Assembly: GCA_013368315.1 (NCBI GenBank)
Contig: JAACJM010000057.1
Coordinates: forward strand, 310,001 to 374,000
Reading direction: 5' to 3'
From: Tetrapyrgos nigripes
Taxonomy: Eukaryota > Basidiomycota > Agaricomycetes > Agaricales > Campanellaceae
Length of the DNA: 64,000 nt
Positions 1 through 12,109 of the stretch are shown here, in pieces. Made by a program: the position numbers and the translations under genes. The notes under the pieces are model-generated. The model saw only the letters and a program-made list of their open reading frames with translations, was not told the origin of the DNA and made no database searches. Each line of letters begins with the position of its first letter. Position 1 is the stretch's first letter.

Positions 1-2137
1 CTCAATTACGACCACATCACTGGCTTTGTACTATCGGTCCCGTAAACAAGAGCGTCTCGCAGCCAATTTTGAACCACGGCCAATCGAACTTCGGAGTGAT
101 GAAATTCTGCCTGGTGTAACAGGACTTATAGGTGCGATCTACACTGATTCAAAAATATACTCTGATCCAAGAAAACAAAAAAAAAAAAAAAAAAAAAAAC
201 AGGAAATACTCCTTTGATTCGAATCAATTCTCTCAGTGATGCCTTAGGTGTAGAAATACTTGGAAAGGCTGAAGTGAGTTCCGTAAACATTGAACGCTAT
301 AGGGTTGTTTACTCATTTAGTAGTTTTTGAATCCGGGAGGAAGCGTCAAGGATCGCGTTGCTTTGCGAAGTATGGCTTGGAAGACCGTAAGACAGACAGA
401 GACTGATTCTACCCACCAGTGATTGATGACGCCGAAAGCCAAGGGCTTCTACGGCCAAATACAGGATCTCGAATTTTCGAAGGCACAGTAGGGTCAACTG
501 GTATCTCCATTGCTACCATCGCTCGCGCTAGGTTTTCAACGTGTTTATTCTGTCAACTGAGCGTATTTGCTTAACTCTTTTGCGGTCAGAGGATATGAAG
601 TCAGTACGTGATTGTCTTGTTTTTCAATCTCACCACGCTAATCTCTAGCAGCCATTATAATGCCCGATGACGTTGCAGAGGAAAAGGTCAAAGCCTTACT
701 TGCGCTTGGGGCTGACGTCGAACGAGTGCGTCCTGCAAGTATAGTTGACAAGAAGCAGGTAAGTTACACTTGGTTGCAGCTGTGAACTACCTTTTGACCG
801 AAGCTCCAGTTTGTCGTAAGTCTAATGCAATGCACGACTCCTTGCGAAAAATAAGCTTCACTTTCCGCAGAATCTTGCCCGACAACGGGCACTTGCCTTT
901 GGAAAATCCGACGCGACAGAAAAACCACATCTAGTGTCTACCCCATCCTCCAGTATAGTTCTGACTACCACCTTTGACCAGAAGCCTGAAAATGGCAATA
1001 CTTTCTTCAGTCAACAGGATTCAGAGGATTTAGCCTTTAAACCTAGAGGTTTCTTTGCGGACCAGTTTGAGGTGTGCTTGATACACCACATGTGCTCCCA
1101 AATGACCGATCTTTTTGTGTCTATAGAACAGAAGCAACCATGATGCGCACTATGACGGGACAGGTCCTGAAATTTGGAGACAGACAAATGGACATTTAGA
1201 CGCGTTCGTCACCGGCGCAGGTATTTTATAAGCGTTTTATCATCTCGCCTAATCACACCACCTTGAACGTCTTGTTTCATGTACAGGAACGGGTGGGACC
1301 ATCGCCGGAGTCGGTCGATTCATTAAGTCAAAGAATGAGGATGTGATCGTAGCTTTGACTGACCCCGAAGGCAGCGGATTGTACAACAAGGTCAGACTCC
1401 TAAGCATCGCCATTTGTTTTTCAGAAAGACGATTCATTCTTTGTAGGTGAAGCACGGTGTGATGTACGACCCGAAAGAAAGTGAAGGAACCAAGCGTCGT
1501 CACCAGGTTGACACTGTAGTCGAAGGAATGTGTGTACAATTCTATCCTTTTCCTTTCTTGAGCCATCTCATTGACTAGACTTCTCTCAGAGGCATTAACA
1601 GAATAACCAACAACATATCTCTGGCCCTTCCTATTATCGATGATGCCTTTCGGTGGGAGTACTCATGTACCATGTGTAGCCACTCACTGATCTGCTCTTC
1701 GTTTCACAGAGTGACTGACGCCGAAGCTGTCAGCATGTCTCGTTATCTGGTTCGAAATGACGGTCTTTTCCTCGGTTCTAGTAGTGCATGTAACCTGATT
1801 GCATGCATCAAACTAATCAAAAAGATGGGTTGGAGTAGTGGGCAGACGGTAGTGACCCTCTTGTGAGTGGTTTTCACTGACTTCTAGTCTTCATTGAAAC
1901 TGAGGGTTGGGTGTAGGTGTGATTCTGGTACAAGACATTACTCCAAGGTAAGCGATTCTTCTTTCTAACCATGCTGAAACCAAATGTATCCGACACGACT
2001 TTTTGCTAGTTCTGGTGGGTCACGTTCGTTGTATACTGCGAGGTCTTGACTGATGTTTCGTTTACAGGAATGATGAGTACTTGCAGAGGGCCGGGATAGA
2101 GGTCGATCCAAGCATAGTTGAAAAGTTGTTGTCTTAG
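1..2137 (+). CDS. Cysteine synthase-like PLP enzyme (Mcy1/CBS family), 5' partial
   Basis: Fold-type II PLP enzyme of the cysteine synthase/cystathionine beta-synthase family. The reading frame is already open at base 2, so the start codon lies upstream. Spliced exons give the substrate motif GNTPLIRINS (after the intron ending at 202), the PLP-lysine motif GGSVKDR, EGTVGSTGISIATIA, the block beginning IIMPDDVAEEKVKALLALGA, the phosphate-binding loop GTGGTIAGVGRF, and the C-terminal serine motif GSSSACN. There is no haem or CBS/Bateman domain, so it is not a full cystathionine beta-synthase. An insert of about 50 residues precedes the conserved EIWRQTNG block. The basic start of the visible part (YYRSRKQERLAANFEPRP) would fit a membrane anchor or presequence just upstream, as in yeast mitochondrial Mcy1; this is inference. 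It is convergent with MMS19. At least eight short introns. The family is certain; the substrate is not. Confidence 0.88.
177..199 (+). repeat. A(23) homopolymer next to a 3' splice site
   Basis: Twenty-three consecutive A residues sit immediately before the CAG acceptor (200-202) of the first visible intron of the cysteine synthase-like gene, where a pyrimidine tract would be expected. The downstream exon restores GNTPLIRINS in frame, so the acceptor call is firm. Confidence 0.9.
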
Positions 2138-2249
2138 CATCGCTAGTTGTTGTATTCTCTTTTCTACATTGGACACATACAGGTCATTTCTATCTAGCAT
2201 TACATCTTTGTTTAAGATTTCTTCAACACTTCCTGGAACATGGCCCGAC

Positions 2250-5200
2250 TCAAGCATCGAATTTGAACCAGTTTGTCCTGAATAAAGGAAGCTTAATGGG
2301 ACTAAGACCATCTGGAGGTTGAGGAACTCACCTTGCATCAACAGCTTCCTGTCTGACAGATCGCTTAGGGTCATCTAGTGCAACACCCAGGTCCTTGATG
2401 ACACGAGCTTTGAGAGGACGAAGTATATCCGACCGCACGATGTGGGGTAAGATGCCGAGATACTTCAAGGCGGACGTCCTTACTTTCTGTAAAGATTCCA
2501 TAGCTCAGACTTCATACTTCATCGAAAGTGTACGATTGATGTACGCACGACCGAAGGCATCTCCTTGACAGAACTATTCTTGAGCATGGTATCAACCAAG
2601 GAAGCCGCATGTTCCGAAACCAAACTTTTATCTGGAGAGTCGCCTCCAGCGACTGCTAGGAAGGTATCTATAACCTTTGAGCGAATGGCATTTTCCGGAA
2701 GATCGAGTCCTCGAATGAGAAGAGGTATAAGCTGAAATAATGTCCGGTGAGCTTTCGTGTGCAAATCTAAACAGAAGCGTCTCTATACCTCAGTCATCTT
2801 GTGGACGTATAAAGCTTTTGGAACAGTGCTGATAAGAGATGTCAAAGCAACCAGATATGCTACTTGCTCAACAGGTCCTAACAAAGAGGAATGAGTTTAG
2901 AATGAAAATGTCCAAGAACCTTCTACACACTGCTTGAATCTTTCGCGCCATCCATGATACGAGGCAGAAGTTGGTTTATAAACTTCTGTGCATACAGAAG
3001 CTGTTTCGTGTCGGTTTTTGAAAGACGGGAAGAAAGAAATTACTGCACCTTGATGACAGCATGATTCTGCTTTGTGAGAACATGGTTCGCGCTCACTGTA
3101 TTACCAAATCCTTTTGCAGCTACCCAGTTTATGCGCTCGTCGCCGAACACCTCGAATAAGCGGTTTGTATATTGCGACGACAGTGAACGATTAGCGGTCA
3201 GGAGGGCTTTTGATATCTTGAACAGTTTCAGTTCTCGTCACCCGACGATGGGGACGATGTACCTACCCAAATCCAGGCCTTCAGTGCTTGTTGTCGAGTT
3301 GACGGGGCAACGTCAGGGTTAGCGATCTGATCAGGCCAGAATTGGTCGAGATTGGCTTGCAGAAAGGCTGATGCGTCTATTCCGCTAGTCAGTATGAGTC
3401 CAAACGTCGAAAAGAAAACAGATTACCATCCCCGTGTTTATTGCACATAGAAGATATTATTTGCCAGCCCGCTTCTCTCTGCAGATCATTATCCGTCCCC
3501 GACAAACTCCAGCTCAGGATTGTTGCCAAAAACTCAGACAAGTTAGGGACTGGTATCTTGACCTGTTGAGGAAATGTCAACCTCGCAGCCATATTATGGA
3601 TAAGGGATATGAAGTCCTTGCCTCTTTGCGTAGACCAATTATACCAGCAGAGAATAGAGTGATTAAATTTCGTTGAACGGGTGTTACAAGTTCCTGCAAT
3701 ACATCGATGAAGAGAGGGAATGGTCGATAGGACGAACTGAAGCTTACAGAAAATGGTTTGAAGTCTACCGATGCAGGTATGCTTTGCTGCCCCTCGGCAA
3801 TCTTCTTTAATTCTCCATCCATGTAGGCACTAAACAGGACAGATGCATAACTTTCTTGCCTCCTAAAGCGCGCCATCTCAGTGTAAAGACTTGTTTGGAG
3901 TACAGATCTGTACTCACTGTTGTGCTAGTGACCGGACTACGACTGTGATAATCTGCCCTCCAACAGCCACAAGTCTGGTATCGTTGGCAATTGAATTGCC
4001 TTCGTACACAAAGGCAGAGTACACGAAAAGATTAAACAGCCTTGGAACGAGACTCTCGATGTATTTCACAAGATCGACGTGGCCATCGTCCGCTTTGACC
4101 AACACAGTTTGATAGATGGTGGTCAGGATTGAGTGTGCGTAAGCTGCGGTAGGTTCCTTGTCGTCATCCAGAACAGCGGGGAAACATAACAAGTCCAGCT
4201 TTGTGAGCAAGCGTATTACGAATGTTTCGAATAGTTCCGGTTCACTGCATAGCGCATTGAGGGCAGAGAGAACACGCCACGATTTTACTCTGTCTGTAAC
4301 AGCATCCCGACCAGGGGCTCGGTCGGGTAAAGAGCTAAAGAGTAGCGGCAGTGTTTGCTCTCTGATCTGATGTGGCGCCAAAGTCGATATTGATGATAAC
4401 AGTTTGATAGCAGGTGAGCTACCATAATATGTGTTGGTCATGAAATTACACAGAACCGAGGAAACTTACCTGGCGTCATTAATAGTTTCTGTATCTGCTT
4501 CCAGTATTTCATTGACGTTATGGACAATGAAACCCAGTTCCTCGTTTGAGAGGAGGTTTTTGGTGGATACCATCCCAAGCAGGCAAGCCAACGCAGGCTG
4601 CCGCGATGAGGACGTTTTCAAACCAGATGCAAGGATACCAATGACTTCATCCTTGTAAGGAGTCAATGCTGATTCAGAATCCTCGGATTTGGACTTGGAG
4701 TCACGAGCTGCAGCAATCAGATCTGAGAGTAGAAGGAGAATCGAAGGTCGGGCAGAGATATTGTCCGGACTAGTAAACAACTTGATCAAATGGGGAACCG
4801 TTTGCGAAAGAGTGTATCGAGAGATTGAAGCTGTAGGCAAGTAATCAGACTCTGGACGGGCTGATCACGAATTCGAGACGAACGGGTGGTGGACATGAAT
4901 GCGCACAGAATCTTGATGGCAGGTTTAGCCTGACTTCTCTCAGGCTGCCGCAGGATGTTGATGCATTCTTCACATGCGTCCTTCGCTAGACCCTCAATCT
5001 CTTCACTTGGGCTATCCTGACCAGAAGAATAGATAGTTTTGACAAGGTCCTGCGTTGTCGTAAGCGCTTTGGCTTCCGTCACTGGATCTGTTGGTTGGAA
5101 AATCTAGAATAAGGCGTAAGCTGTGCCACCACAACTCACAAGATTACGATACCTCGAGCTTGAGAGCATTCCATAGCTTTCGGGCATTTTCACGAGCCAG

Positions 5201-6459
5201 ACTTGAGCCATACACCGGGAAACATATTGACATGGTCTCGAGCGTGTCTTGCTAGAAAGTCAAGAGATCAGAAGGGCTCAAACCAACGACGATTGCACTG
5301 ACTTTGGTGGCGGGGCTACCAGCCTGGAGCTTCTCTAGGAATTCGGGTATTGCCAGGGGCCCAAAATGCGGTGTAGCGCACAGGCACTGTCTACGTTTGA
5401 GAGTGAGCGAGCTCGGAACCGTTGAAACGAATGACTGCATACCGTAGGGCCAATCTAAGGTCCTCTGTAGTAATACCATAAGGGTCGTTTGGAGGCGGTC
5501 GGAACATGATTGGAAAATAACAAAAGGTAATGTCGAACAGAGACTATCAATGAGTAGTCGTCAGACATATTTGGGAGGGATTGAAGTGGTGGCAATACCT
5601 GTACGAATTTGGAAATATCGAATTCAATGAGAATGACTCGTGCGATAGCAAAAGCGACAAGTAGGTTCCGGGGATCCTTCTCTCCTTCTGCCAGTGCAAC
5701 GTACTGCGAGATGAAGGAATCATTCATACTCTTCAAGACTGAGATATAATTATTAGATGCAAAATGGAAGATCTAGATGAGCATTACCTTCTCTATGTCT
5801 GGACATCAGGGTATCGATGATGGTATAGACCATGAATCTCACATTTTGGACAATCGCCTTCATCTTCACATGCGAAAATACACTGCTCGCCCTTTCAGCA
5901 AAATCATAGTGGATGAATCGATAGGGCTTACGCCTTTAGAATTTCAGGAACATCCTCCTCTGTCGATGTAGGTAGAGTTGTCAACGTAGCAAGTCCTTTC
6001 AATGCTGGGATGATAGTGTCAAAGTCTTCTAGTTTGCTGCAGTAAAATTTCGTCAAAACGCGAGCTGGCGAATGATCAGCTAAAATGAGAGGTTTCAAAG
6101 AGTTTTATCAACCTGATTGTCGATTGAGCCTTTCAGAAGGACAGAGTTTGAGGACAGACGAAAGGAAGTCGACGCCTGAATTAAGTCTGCGTTATGAACA
6201 CTAATTTTATCTTGGGATCGTGGCCGTGGTATTCACCCTTTGTCCGTACACCATCTTCTTCTGATGTGAGATACTCTCCCAAGGCCTTGACCACGTTAAG
6301 TAGTGTAGTCGTCCCGTTTGCGATCTCTGTTCCCTTTGAAAGTTTGTGACTGAGTTGTCGTTGTCAAGTTTAATATAGCATGCCTGATGCAGTTTCCTGT
6401 ATTTCTTCATCCCTTCCTGAAGCTATCCATGTCCGTACAAGACGTTCGGTCGATTCCAT
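2250..6459 (-). CDS. MMS19: MMS19, cytosolic Fe-S cluster targeting HEAT-repeat protein
   Basis: MMS19 (yeast Met18) is the scaffold of the cytosolic iron-sulfur targeting complex, which hands Fe-S clusters to DNA polymerases, helicases such as XPD, and other nuclear enzymes. The gene starts at 6459 with MESTERLVRTWIASGRDEE and ends with SVRQEAVDARTNWFKFDA, matching the usual C-terminal HEAT repeat (RQEAVxAR.xWF). In between are many short exons of helical repeat, for example one containing RVLSALNALCSEPELFETF and another with LVKYIESLVPRLFNLFVYSA. Introns are mostly about 50-60 nt. The start lies 136 bp from the divergent NDUFAF7 start, with two CACGTG boxes between them. Identification rests on overall order, repeat type and both termini. 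Internal exon borders were only partly checked. Confidence 0.85.
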
Positions 6460-6523
6460 GGTGAGGGTAAGGAGCTGAGAAGCGATCTCCGGAAATCAAG
6501 GAATTTTTTTGACGCGAAGTCCG

Positions 6524-6535
6524 CACGTGCACGTG
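6524..6535. promoter_or_regulatory. Tandem CACGTG boxes in divergent promoter
   Basis: Two CACGTG palindromes abut directly (6524-6529 and 6530-6535) in the 136 bp between the MMS19 and NDUFAF7 start codons. CACGTG is the core site of bHLH factors such as Cbf1 in fungi. That one site pair serves both genes is inference. Confidence 0.5.
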
Positions 6536-6595
6536 AATTTGAACGCGCCTTCACCCAGTCTTCACCGACGACGAGACCGACCAGCAGAGCAGCCT

Positions 6596-8325
6596 ATGCT
6601 TGCTCGAACAAGACTTTACCGATGTACAAGAACTCCTAGTCATTTTTACACCGGAGTCAGCTTCTCTACTTCTTCCCCAGCTTCATTCTTGCGCAGAAAA
6701 GGTTCCAATTCCAACAAAACTTCCAACAAAACTCCCAATGAACCTGAGGATAGATGGAATTACAACCGTTCAGCGCTCTTTGACCCCTCAGAAGCTCCTG
6801 ACCCAGCGTCTTTGCGTTTGGTCACGGCTAATGACTTGGAATCTGGAAGCAAGCCTCCTCGCGGAGTCAAAATGCTTGCTCGCGATTACATCGAGGATGC
6901 CCTTTACAATCCGAACTATGGCTACTTCTCCAAACGTGCCACTATCTTCGACTGGAGTCAGCAACCGCTTGACTTTTCCAAAATACGAAATAATGTCGAA
7001 TTTGATGTCGTAGTGGCAGAGAGATACGCTGCATACGAGGCAGACAAGCAGTTATGGCATACGCCGACGGAATTGTTCAAGGTGAGTAGTATATTTCTCT
7101 GTCTATCCTCAGTGTTCTTACCAGTTGGTTATAGCCTTGGTATGGCGAAGCCATAGCCCGGTGTCTCGTTGCCGAATATTTATTGAAGTACTTCCCTTAC
7201 GAAGACTTCGTCATTTACGAGATTGGTGCAGGAAATGGAACGCTTGCCCAGAATATCCTTGATTTCCTACGAGCTGAACATCCAGAAGTATACGACCGAA
7301 CCCGCTATACTATTATTGAAATCAGCGGAAACCTCGCGAAGAAGCAGAAGCTCAGGTTACAAAAATCACATCCCTCGGTACAGGTGGTCCATAAGAGTAT
7401 ATTTCACTGGGCGGTACGCGAGCCCGCACCTTGCTTCTTTCTCGCGATGGAAGTCATTGTAAGGTCTATTCAGATTTCAACTGTTTCCTGTCTTTTAACA
7501 TCAGGATTATAGGACAACTTTGCCCACGACGTAGTCCGGTATGACCTTGATACCTTGGAGCCATACCAAGGTATCGTTACCGTAGACGACAAAGGGGATT
7601 TTGATATGATTTATACCAAGGTCAACGATCCGTTGATCTCTTCTTTTCTGAAGCTGCGAGAGCGGCTCAAGCATTCTCTGCCCATCAACCCACTTTTCCA
7701 AAAATTCCCGACTGCTCGAAAACTGTACAGAAATATGCCTTTTGCAGCTAATCTGTCCAAGGAAGAGTATATCCCCACTCGTCTTCTGAGTCTCATTCAG
7801 ACTCTCCGAAATCACTTCCCCCGCCATCGACTGCTCTTGTCCGACTTTGCATTTCTACCGGACACGATACCTGGTGTTAACGCGCCTGTTGTCCAGACAA
7901 GGATTCAAAACACTACGGTTCCCTGTCAAACTCTCACCGTACACCAGGGCGTTTTCGATATATTCTTCCCGACAAATTTCGAGCATCTACGGGATATGTA
8001 TGAATTCATACTATCACAACCTCGCACTGTGCCGCTATCATCCCCCGATTATGACCCATCTCTCCCAGATCGTTCTACTCCCCTGACTTCCAATGCTCTA
8101 TCTTTGTCATTGGGTTCAGACTTCTTCTCCTCGCACATACCGAGCCGAAGATCACCTCTAGATGGAGTTTCGTCTGCGAGTGGGCTTCCCGTCGGAGAGC
8201 GGAAATCGAGTGTGTTCACGCATGCAGAATTTTTAGAAACCTATGCTGATCTCAATAAGACGCGCCTGCGCAACGGAGAGAATCCAATGTTAGATTTCTA
8301 CAAGAATGTTAAATTTTTATTCTAA
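6596..8325 (+). CDS. NDUFAF7: NDUFAF7/MidA-type mitochondrial arginine methyltransferase
   Basis: SAM-dependent methyltransferase of the MidA/DUF185 family. The human member NDUFAF7 dimethylates an arginine of complex I subunit NDUFS2 during assembly in the mitochondrial matrix. The ATG at 6596 opens a typical presequence (MLARTRLYRCTRTPSHFYTG); the frame extends upstream but has no earlier ATG. Conserved blocks: MLARDYIEDALYNPNYGYFS (family N-terminal motif), WYGEAIARCLVAEYL across an intron, SAM motif YEIGAGNGTLAQNIL, then ALEVIDNFAHDVV-type block read here as AMEVI/DNFAHDVV across the second intron. The C-terminal half, which includes the block ending GVNAPVVQTR, lies in one long exon, carries a Ser/Pro-rich insertion near 8030-8200, and ends YKNVKFLF. 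Convergent with the following methyltransferase, 68 bp apart. Confidence 0.9.
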
Positions 8326-8339
8326 TAGTGTCTTCGCAC

Positions 8340-8345
8340 AATAAA
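8340..8345 (+). terminator. AATAAA polyadenylation-like signal
   Basis: AATAAA 15 bp past the NDUFAF7 stop codon, in the short gap before the convergent methyltransferase gene. Fungal poly(A) signals are degenerate, so this is a candidate only. Confidence 0.35.
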
Positions 8346-8393
8346 TTTTGGTTCTCCCCACATAATGGCATGTCTTGTGCGGACGGCTCTTGG

Positions 8394-9344
8394 TCACCTA
8401 CGTAGAATATACAAATAGTAATGGAATGCTTCACCCAACTCTCTGATCTCGAGACCCTTAGTTCCTGCAACATTCAAGAACCGTTTTCTGAAATGAGGCT
8501 GTCCAAACGTCAGATAGATGAAACTTCCCTGCTCTTTTAACACCCTGAATGGAAATTAGCAAGAGGTTTCACCACCGCCGTTTGAAACAGCAAACTGACC
8601 GTATCACTTCACTGGCTTCTTTGGTACAATCGTCAATGACCTGTTGGGGAGGATTCTGCTGGGCACTCAGTAATAGGAACCTAGACAAGTAAGTAAATTG
8701 AAAGCTAACCCAAATGTCACCTTTAGCTGTCATCATAGCATCCATGGTACCTTTGTCAATTGCAACGTCGAAGGTACCCTTCTCAAACTTTAGATCACGG
8801 ACATCCATCTCATGCCCTGCCAGGGCGCCGTGAGCTCACGAATACTGAGACATCTGGAACTTAGCCTCTCACACTGCATCTCTGGTCTGACTCCACCATG
8901 CCGATTTTGCATTTGCTCGATCACAACCGCGGAATACTGACATGCAGGTCAGTCTGAATATGCAAATCAAAGCAAGACTTGAGTCGGACTGACATCAATA
9001 TTAACGATGTTTTTATAACCATCTTCGTACATCTGACCCCTGTTTAGATATCGACGACAAAAAAAGTAATCATTTGAAAACGAACCTCCTCGGATAGCTT
9101 TGAGTTTCCGCATCCGAGCATCAGTATCCTTGACGCACGTTCGGGAATGAGTTCGTGAATGATATGTGCTATATCCGAGTACGACTTGAACCAATCGAAG
9201 GAGCTTCCGTCTGCCTCTCTAGTATTCACCTAAGTTAGAAGAGTCAGCTAGCCATTGAAGGCAAAAAGGCAAGTACTGGGCATAGCGCGAATTCCAATAT
9301 TCTTTCGTTCCATACTGATCATTTGACTGAGGAAGGTTGTCCAT
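8394..9344 (-). CDS. EEF1AKMT4/METTL13-like SAM methyltransferase
   Basis: Small class I methyltransferase. The start ATG at 9344 gives MDNLPQSNDQYGTKEYWNSR, the usual opening of the EEF1AKMT4/CSKMT/METTL13-N group (YGxxxYWxxRY). It is followed by SSFDWFKSYSDI, SAM motif I ILMLGCGNSKLSEEM, acidic motif NIVNID, then MDVRDLKFEKGTFDVAIDKG and a C-terminal RVLKEQGSFIYLTFGQPHFR. Human relatives methylate lysines of eEF1A or citrate synthase; the substrate here cannot be told from sequence. Residues between exons are separated by short introns, including one after KGTMDAMMTAKGD. It is shorter than METTL13 and lacks its second domain. Convergent with NDUFAF7 and divergent from the orphan membrane protein, 245 bp away. 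Confidence 0.82.
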
Positions 9345-9589
9345 TGGCTCGGAGGTCGGATTCAGTGAAGATAAGCGGTTCACTCTTTCGTTTGGGACAC
9401 AAGGAGATCGTGGACACGTGCCAGTGCAGATATGGCGGCAGCCTGATCGCCACAATTCTTGGAAATCGGGTGCGGGAAGGGTTCAAGGGATGGACAAATG
9501 CCCTACAGTCTGTACCTTTGTAGTCGTTTTATATATTGGTCTTCATCTGGCATAGTTTCCTTTCCTTACCCAGTGTCCCACTGCCCACC

Positions 9590-10411
9590 ATGGGTTTGAG
9601 AAACATTACACTTGGACCTACTGAGCCAAGCATTCTGTTGATCAATGGGCACTGGTTGGCTGACCGGACCAGCGGTATGGAATGGTTATCAACTGAAGAG
9701 ACAAATGCGTCTGTGACATTCCTTTTCGCTGGTGAGCATCTCTTTGTTCAACTCTTCGTGAAACTCATCACTGGCGTACTTCAGGTCCCTACATATCCAT
9801 CGCCGGGACACTGACCTCTAACACGTCCTGGCTACCCAGAGCCCACTACCGTCTCGACGGTAGTCGCGTCTTTGCAACTTCCCTTCCATTTGAACCTGGG
9901 ATCCTCTGGACCTCTCCGAAACTGTCTTTAGATCGCCACAATCTGACGATTACCCTCGTCAGTGAAAATAGCCAACTTTCCATCCACAACGTCACATATT
10001 CAACCACGAGATTGTATGACTCCAAGTCTTCAAACCACACGGCCCTGACCGCTGTTTCCATTGTGCTTGGGGCCTGCCTTTTGAGCACGTTTATAATCGC
10101 ATGTCTGTGGTTCTTGTGGCGAAGGAAAAGAGGCGTCCAAAGTACGTTGCCTTGTTCTTTCTGTTGCATTTTTCTGAACGCCTGGTTCTTGATTAGCATT
10201 TGGTCCTCTGCAGGTGAAACTTCCTACCTGCAAAAAGTCCTTCACCTCAAAAAATTACAGTCATCATGGACTCTCATTCTCCAAATCCACTGACCCGAAC
10301 GACGCTAAAGACTGCTGGAATCTCGTTCCACCGCCCCCGTCCCAGCGGAGGGCGATGCGGCCAGATTTCGATAGCTTGGACAAGACGCCACTTCTGGCTT
10401 CCGAACATTGA
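9590..10411 (+). CDS. Orphan single-pass membrane protein
   Basis: No family recognised. Three exons. The first two encode an extracellular-type region beginning MGLRNITLGPTEPSILLING with several N-glycosylation sequons (NIT, NAS, NTS, NLT, NVT, NHT). One transmembrane helix follows (ALTAVSIVLGACLLSTFIIA, continuing CLWFLW), then a basic RRKR stop-transfer. The third exon, entered at about 10196 through an ATTAG acceptor, gives a cytoplasmic tail rich in Lys/Ser ending DSLDKTPLLASEH. The alternative acceptor at 10213 leads to a shorter tail in another frame. This layout (beta-rich ectodomain, one helix, short Ser/Pro tail) is common among uncharacterised Agaricomycete surface proteins. No clear signal peptide is seen at the N-terminus, so either the start is elsewhere or insertion uses the internal helix. 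Confidence 0.6.
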
Positions 10412-10502
10412 GGCTTCGTCCTGCTGAACAACTTGTATTTTAGCCATCATGGACTTTCGTCTCATTCTCGGGCATATATGTACGTAAATATTCCTCTATG
10501 TA

Positions 10503-11884
10503 TCACAAGAAGAAAGTACGTCGGGTAGTTTCCAATTCCGGCTTTGTAGAATTATGTCAATAAAATCGTCTACGGTAGATATGTACAGAACTCACCTTCC
10601 AACTCCAAAGATACTCGTCTTGTTTTGGCGGCGTGACCTTCTCTGTCGAAGTCGAAGGTGATTCAGAAGTACCTTCATTTGACTCTGGACCGTCTTCCGT
10701 ATCAAAAGTGAGAGGTTTAGTGTCTTCTCCCAAATTGAAAACAGCAGGTATGTCTTTCCGTAGCGAACGTAACTTGAGAGTGAAACGAGGGCCGATTTCT
10801 TGCAAGGCTACCTTTTCTGACGAGCGGAAGGCGTATCTGGATGAATTTACGTGTGTAAGACGAAGTCGGGACGCGAAAAAGAGGTTTTTACCGGTGTCGC
10901 CTGAAGAACAAAAAATCTCGTTGGTTGTGTAGTGTTACCACTTGTCGACCTTGGAACTCGGGTAACGGAGGGAACATCGTCTGGAACATGCGCCCAACAG
11001 TATGGCCTAATCGAGTAACGAAGTTGTTGAGAACGAGTTCTGGATCATGAGGAGTTGCTCGTGCGTGACCCTTGAGAATCGGTCAATTAGACGAGACGAA
11101 CGAAGGGAAAGGGATACTGACGTAGATCTGTTTGGTCAACTCTATAGATGTAAGCTTGAAATACGCCGTAGGTCCATGAGGTAGATGAATGATAGTAAGG
11201 GCATCTAATTGGGATCGGCTTTCAACTCAACAAAGTGAGAAAGATGGGCACTCACTTGGCTTTTTCATGTCCTCATTCACCACAACCATATGCTTATAAC
11301 CTCTTCCTGCAGCCCATCCAGCTATCCTTCCCATCTCAAAGCCCTTTCCCTTTTTCCTCCGTATAAATTCAGCACCAGGAAAAACCCCCACCAACTCATC
11401 GCAAAACTCGTATGTTGGCTTTGATGCTTTTGGAGAAGTCGTGATGAGGACTTTTGGGGGTATGGTAGGGTCGTCTTCGGAGGAGAAAAATGAAGCAAAA
11501 GGATCTGAAGCAATGTCTGCTGCAGTTTCGTCTACGGCGGGTGCATCTGTTTCCTCTGAAGATGCAGGCTCTTCAGTTTGTTTTGACGTAGACGCTGAGG
11601 ACGGGTCTGCAGTCAAGAACGAGGGGTCGAATTCACGAGTATTGTCCAGAGTACGAGGGACATTTTCGGATACGCGTTTCTGAATGAAGAGTAAGAAGAC
11701 ATTCTGCTTCGTTGTCTGGATTACACCCTACCTTCTTTGCAGCAGGATCATTCGCCTCGAACTTGGCCTGAGCAAGTCTTTTCTGTAGTTTTTCTTGACG
11801 TTTTGCCTTTTTCCTCTTGTTAGTTATTTCTTCCCTTTTTATTTTGTTTTTGATACTCGAGGGCTCGAATCGAGTGGGAGGCAT
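10503..11884 (-). CDS. RPF1: RPF1, Brix-domain ribosome production factor
   Basis: Nucleolar Brix-domain protein needed for 60S subunit assembly (27S pre-rRNA processing). The start ATG at 11884 gives [20 protein letters not shown] and a basic Lys/Arg-rich N-terminus, typical of Rpf1. An acidic Ser/Glu stretch with two changed repeats ([20 protein letters not shown]) precedes the Brix core: [20 protein letters not shown], then [20 protein letters not shown], then [20 protein letters not shown] across an intron, and [20 protein letters not shown] with [20 protein letters not shown]. The last exon after a 54-nt intron gives [12 protein letters not shown] and the stop, exactly the family C-terminus. 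The insertion rich in Ser/Thr/Glu before DEYLWSWK is longer than usual. Confidence 0.92.
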
Positions 11885-12109
11885 GTTGAGAGCAATATTC
11901 GGAAAGTAGAAGCAGAGTAACGAAAAACTGCACAACCACCACTTTGCCGGCCGGCATTTCAAAAGAGAATGTGTATTAGTAGATGAACGGGTACCGTCTA
12001 CAGTGGTAAGATAAATACAATGGTCCCAGTCGCAATATCAGATGCATAGGTATGAAAGCTCTATCTCGTTCTTCCCAAACCATTCCGCTCCTCATCTGTA
12101 CTGCTCTCG

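Noticed and set aside
6509..6595. Upstream extension of NDUFAF7
   Set aside because: The frame is open but begins with TTG; the first ATG, at 6596, starts a good mitochondrial presequence.
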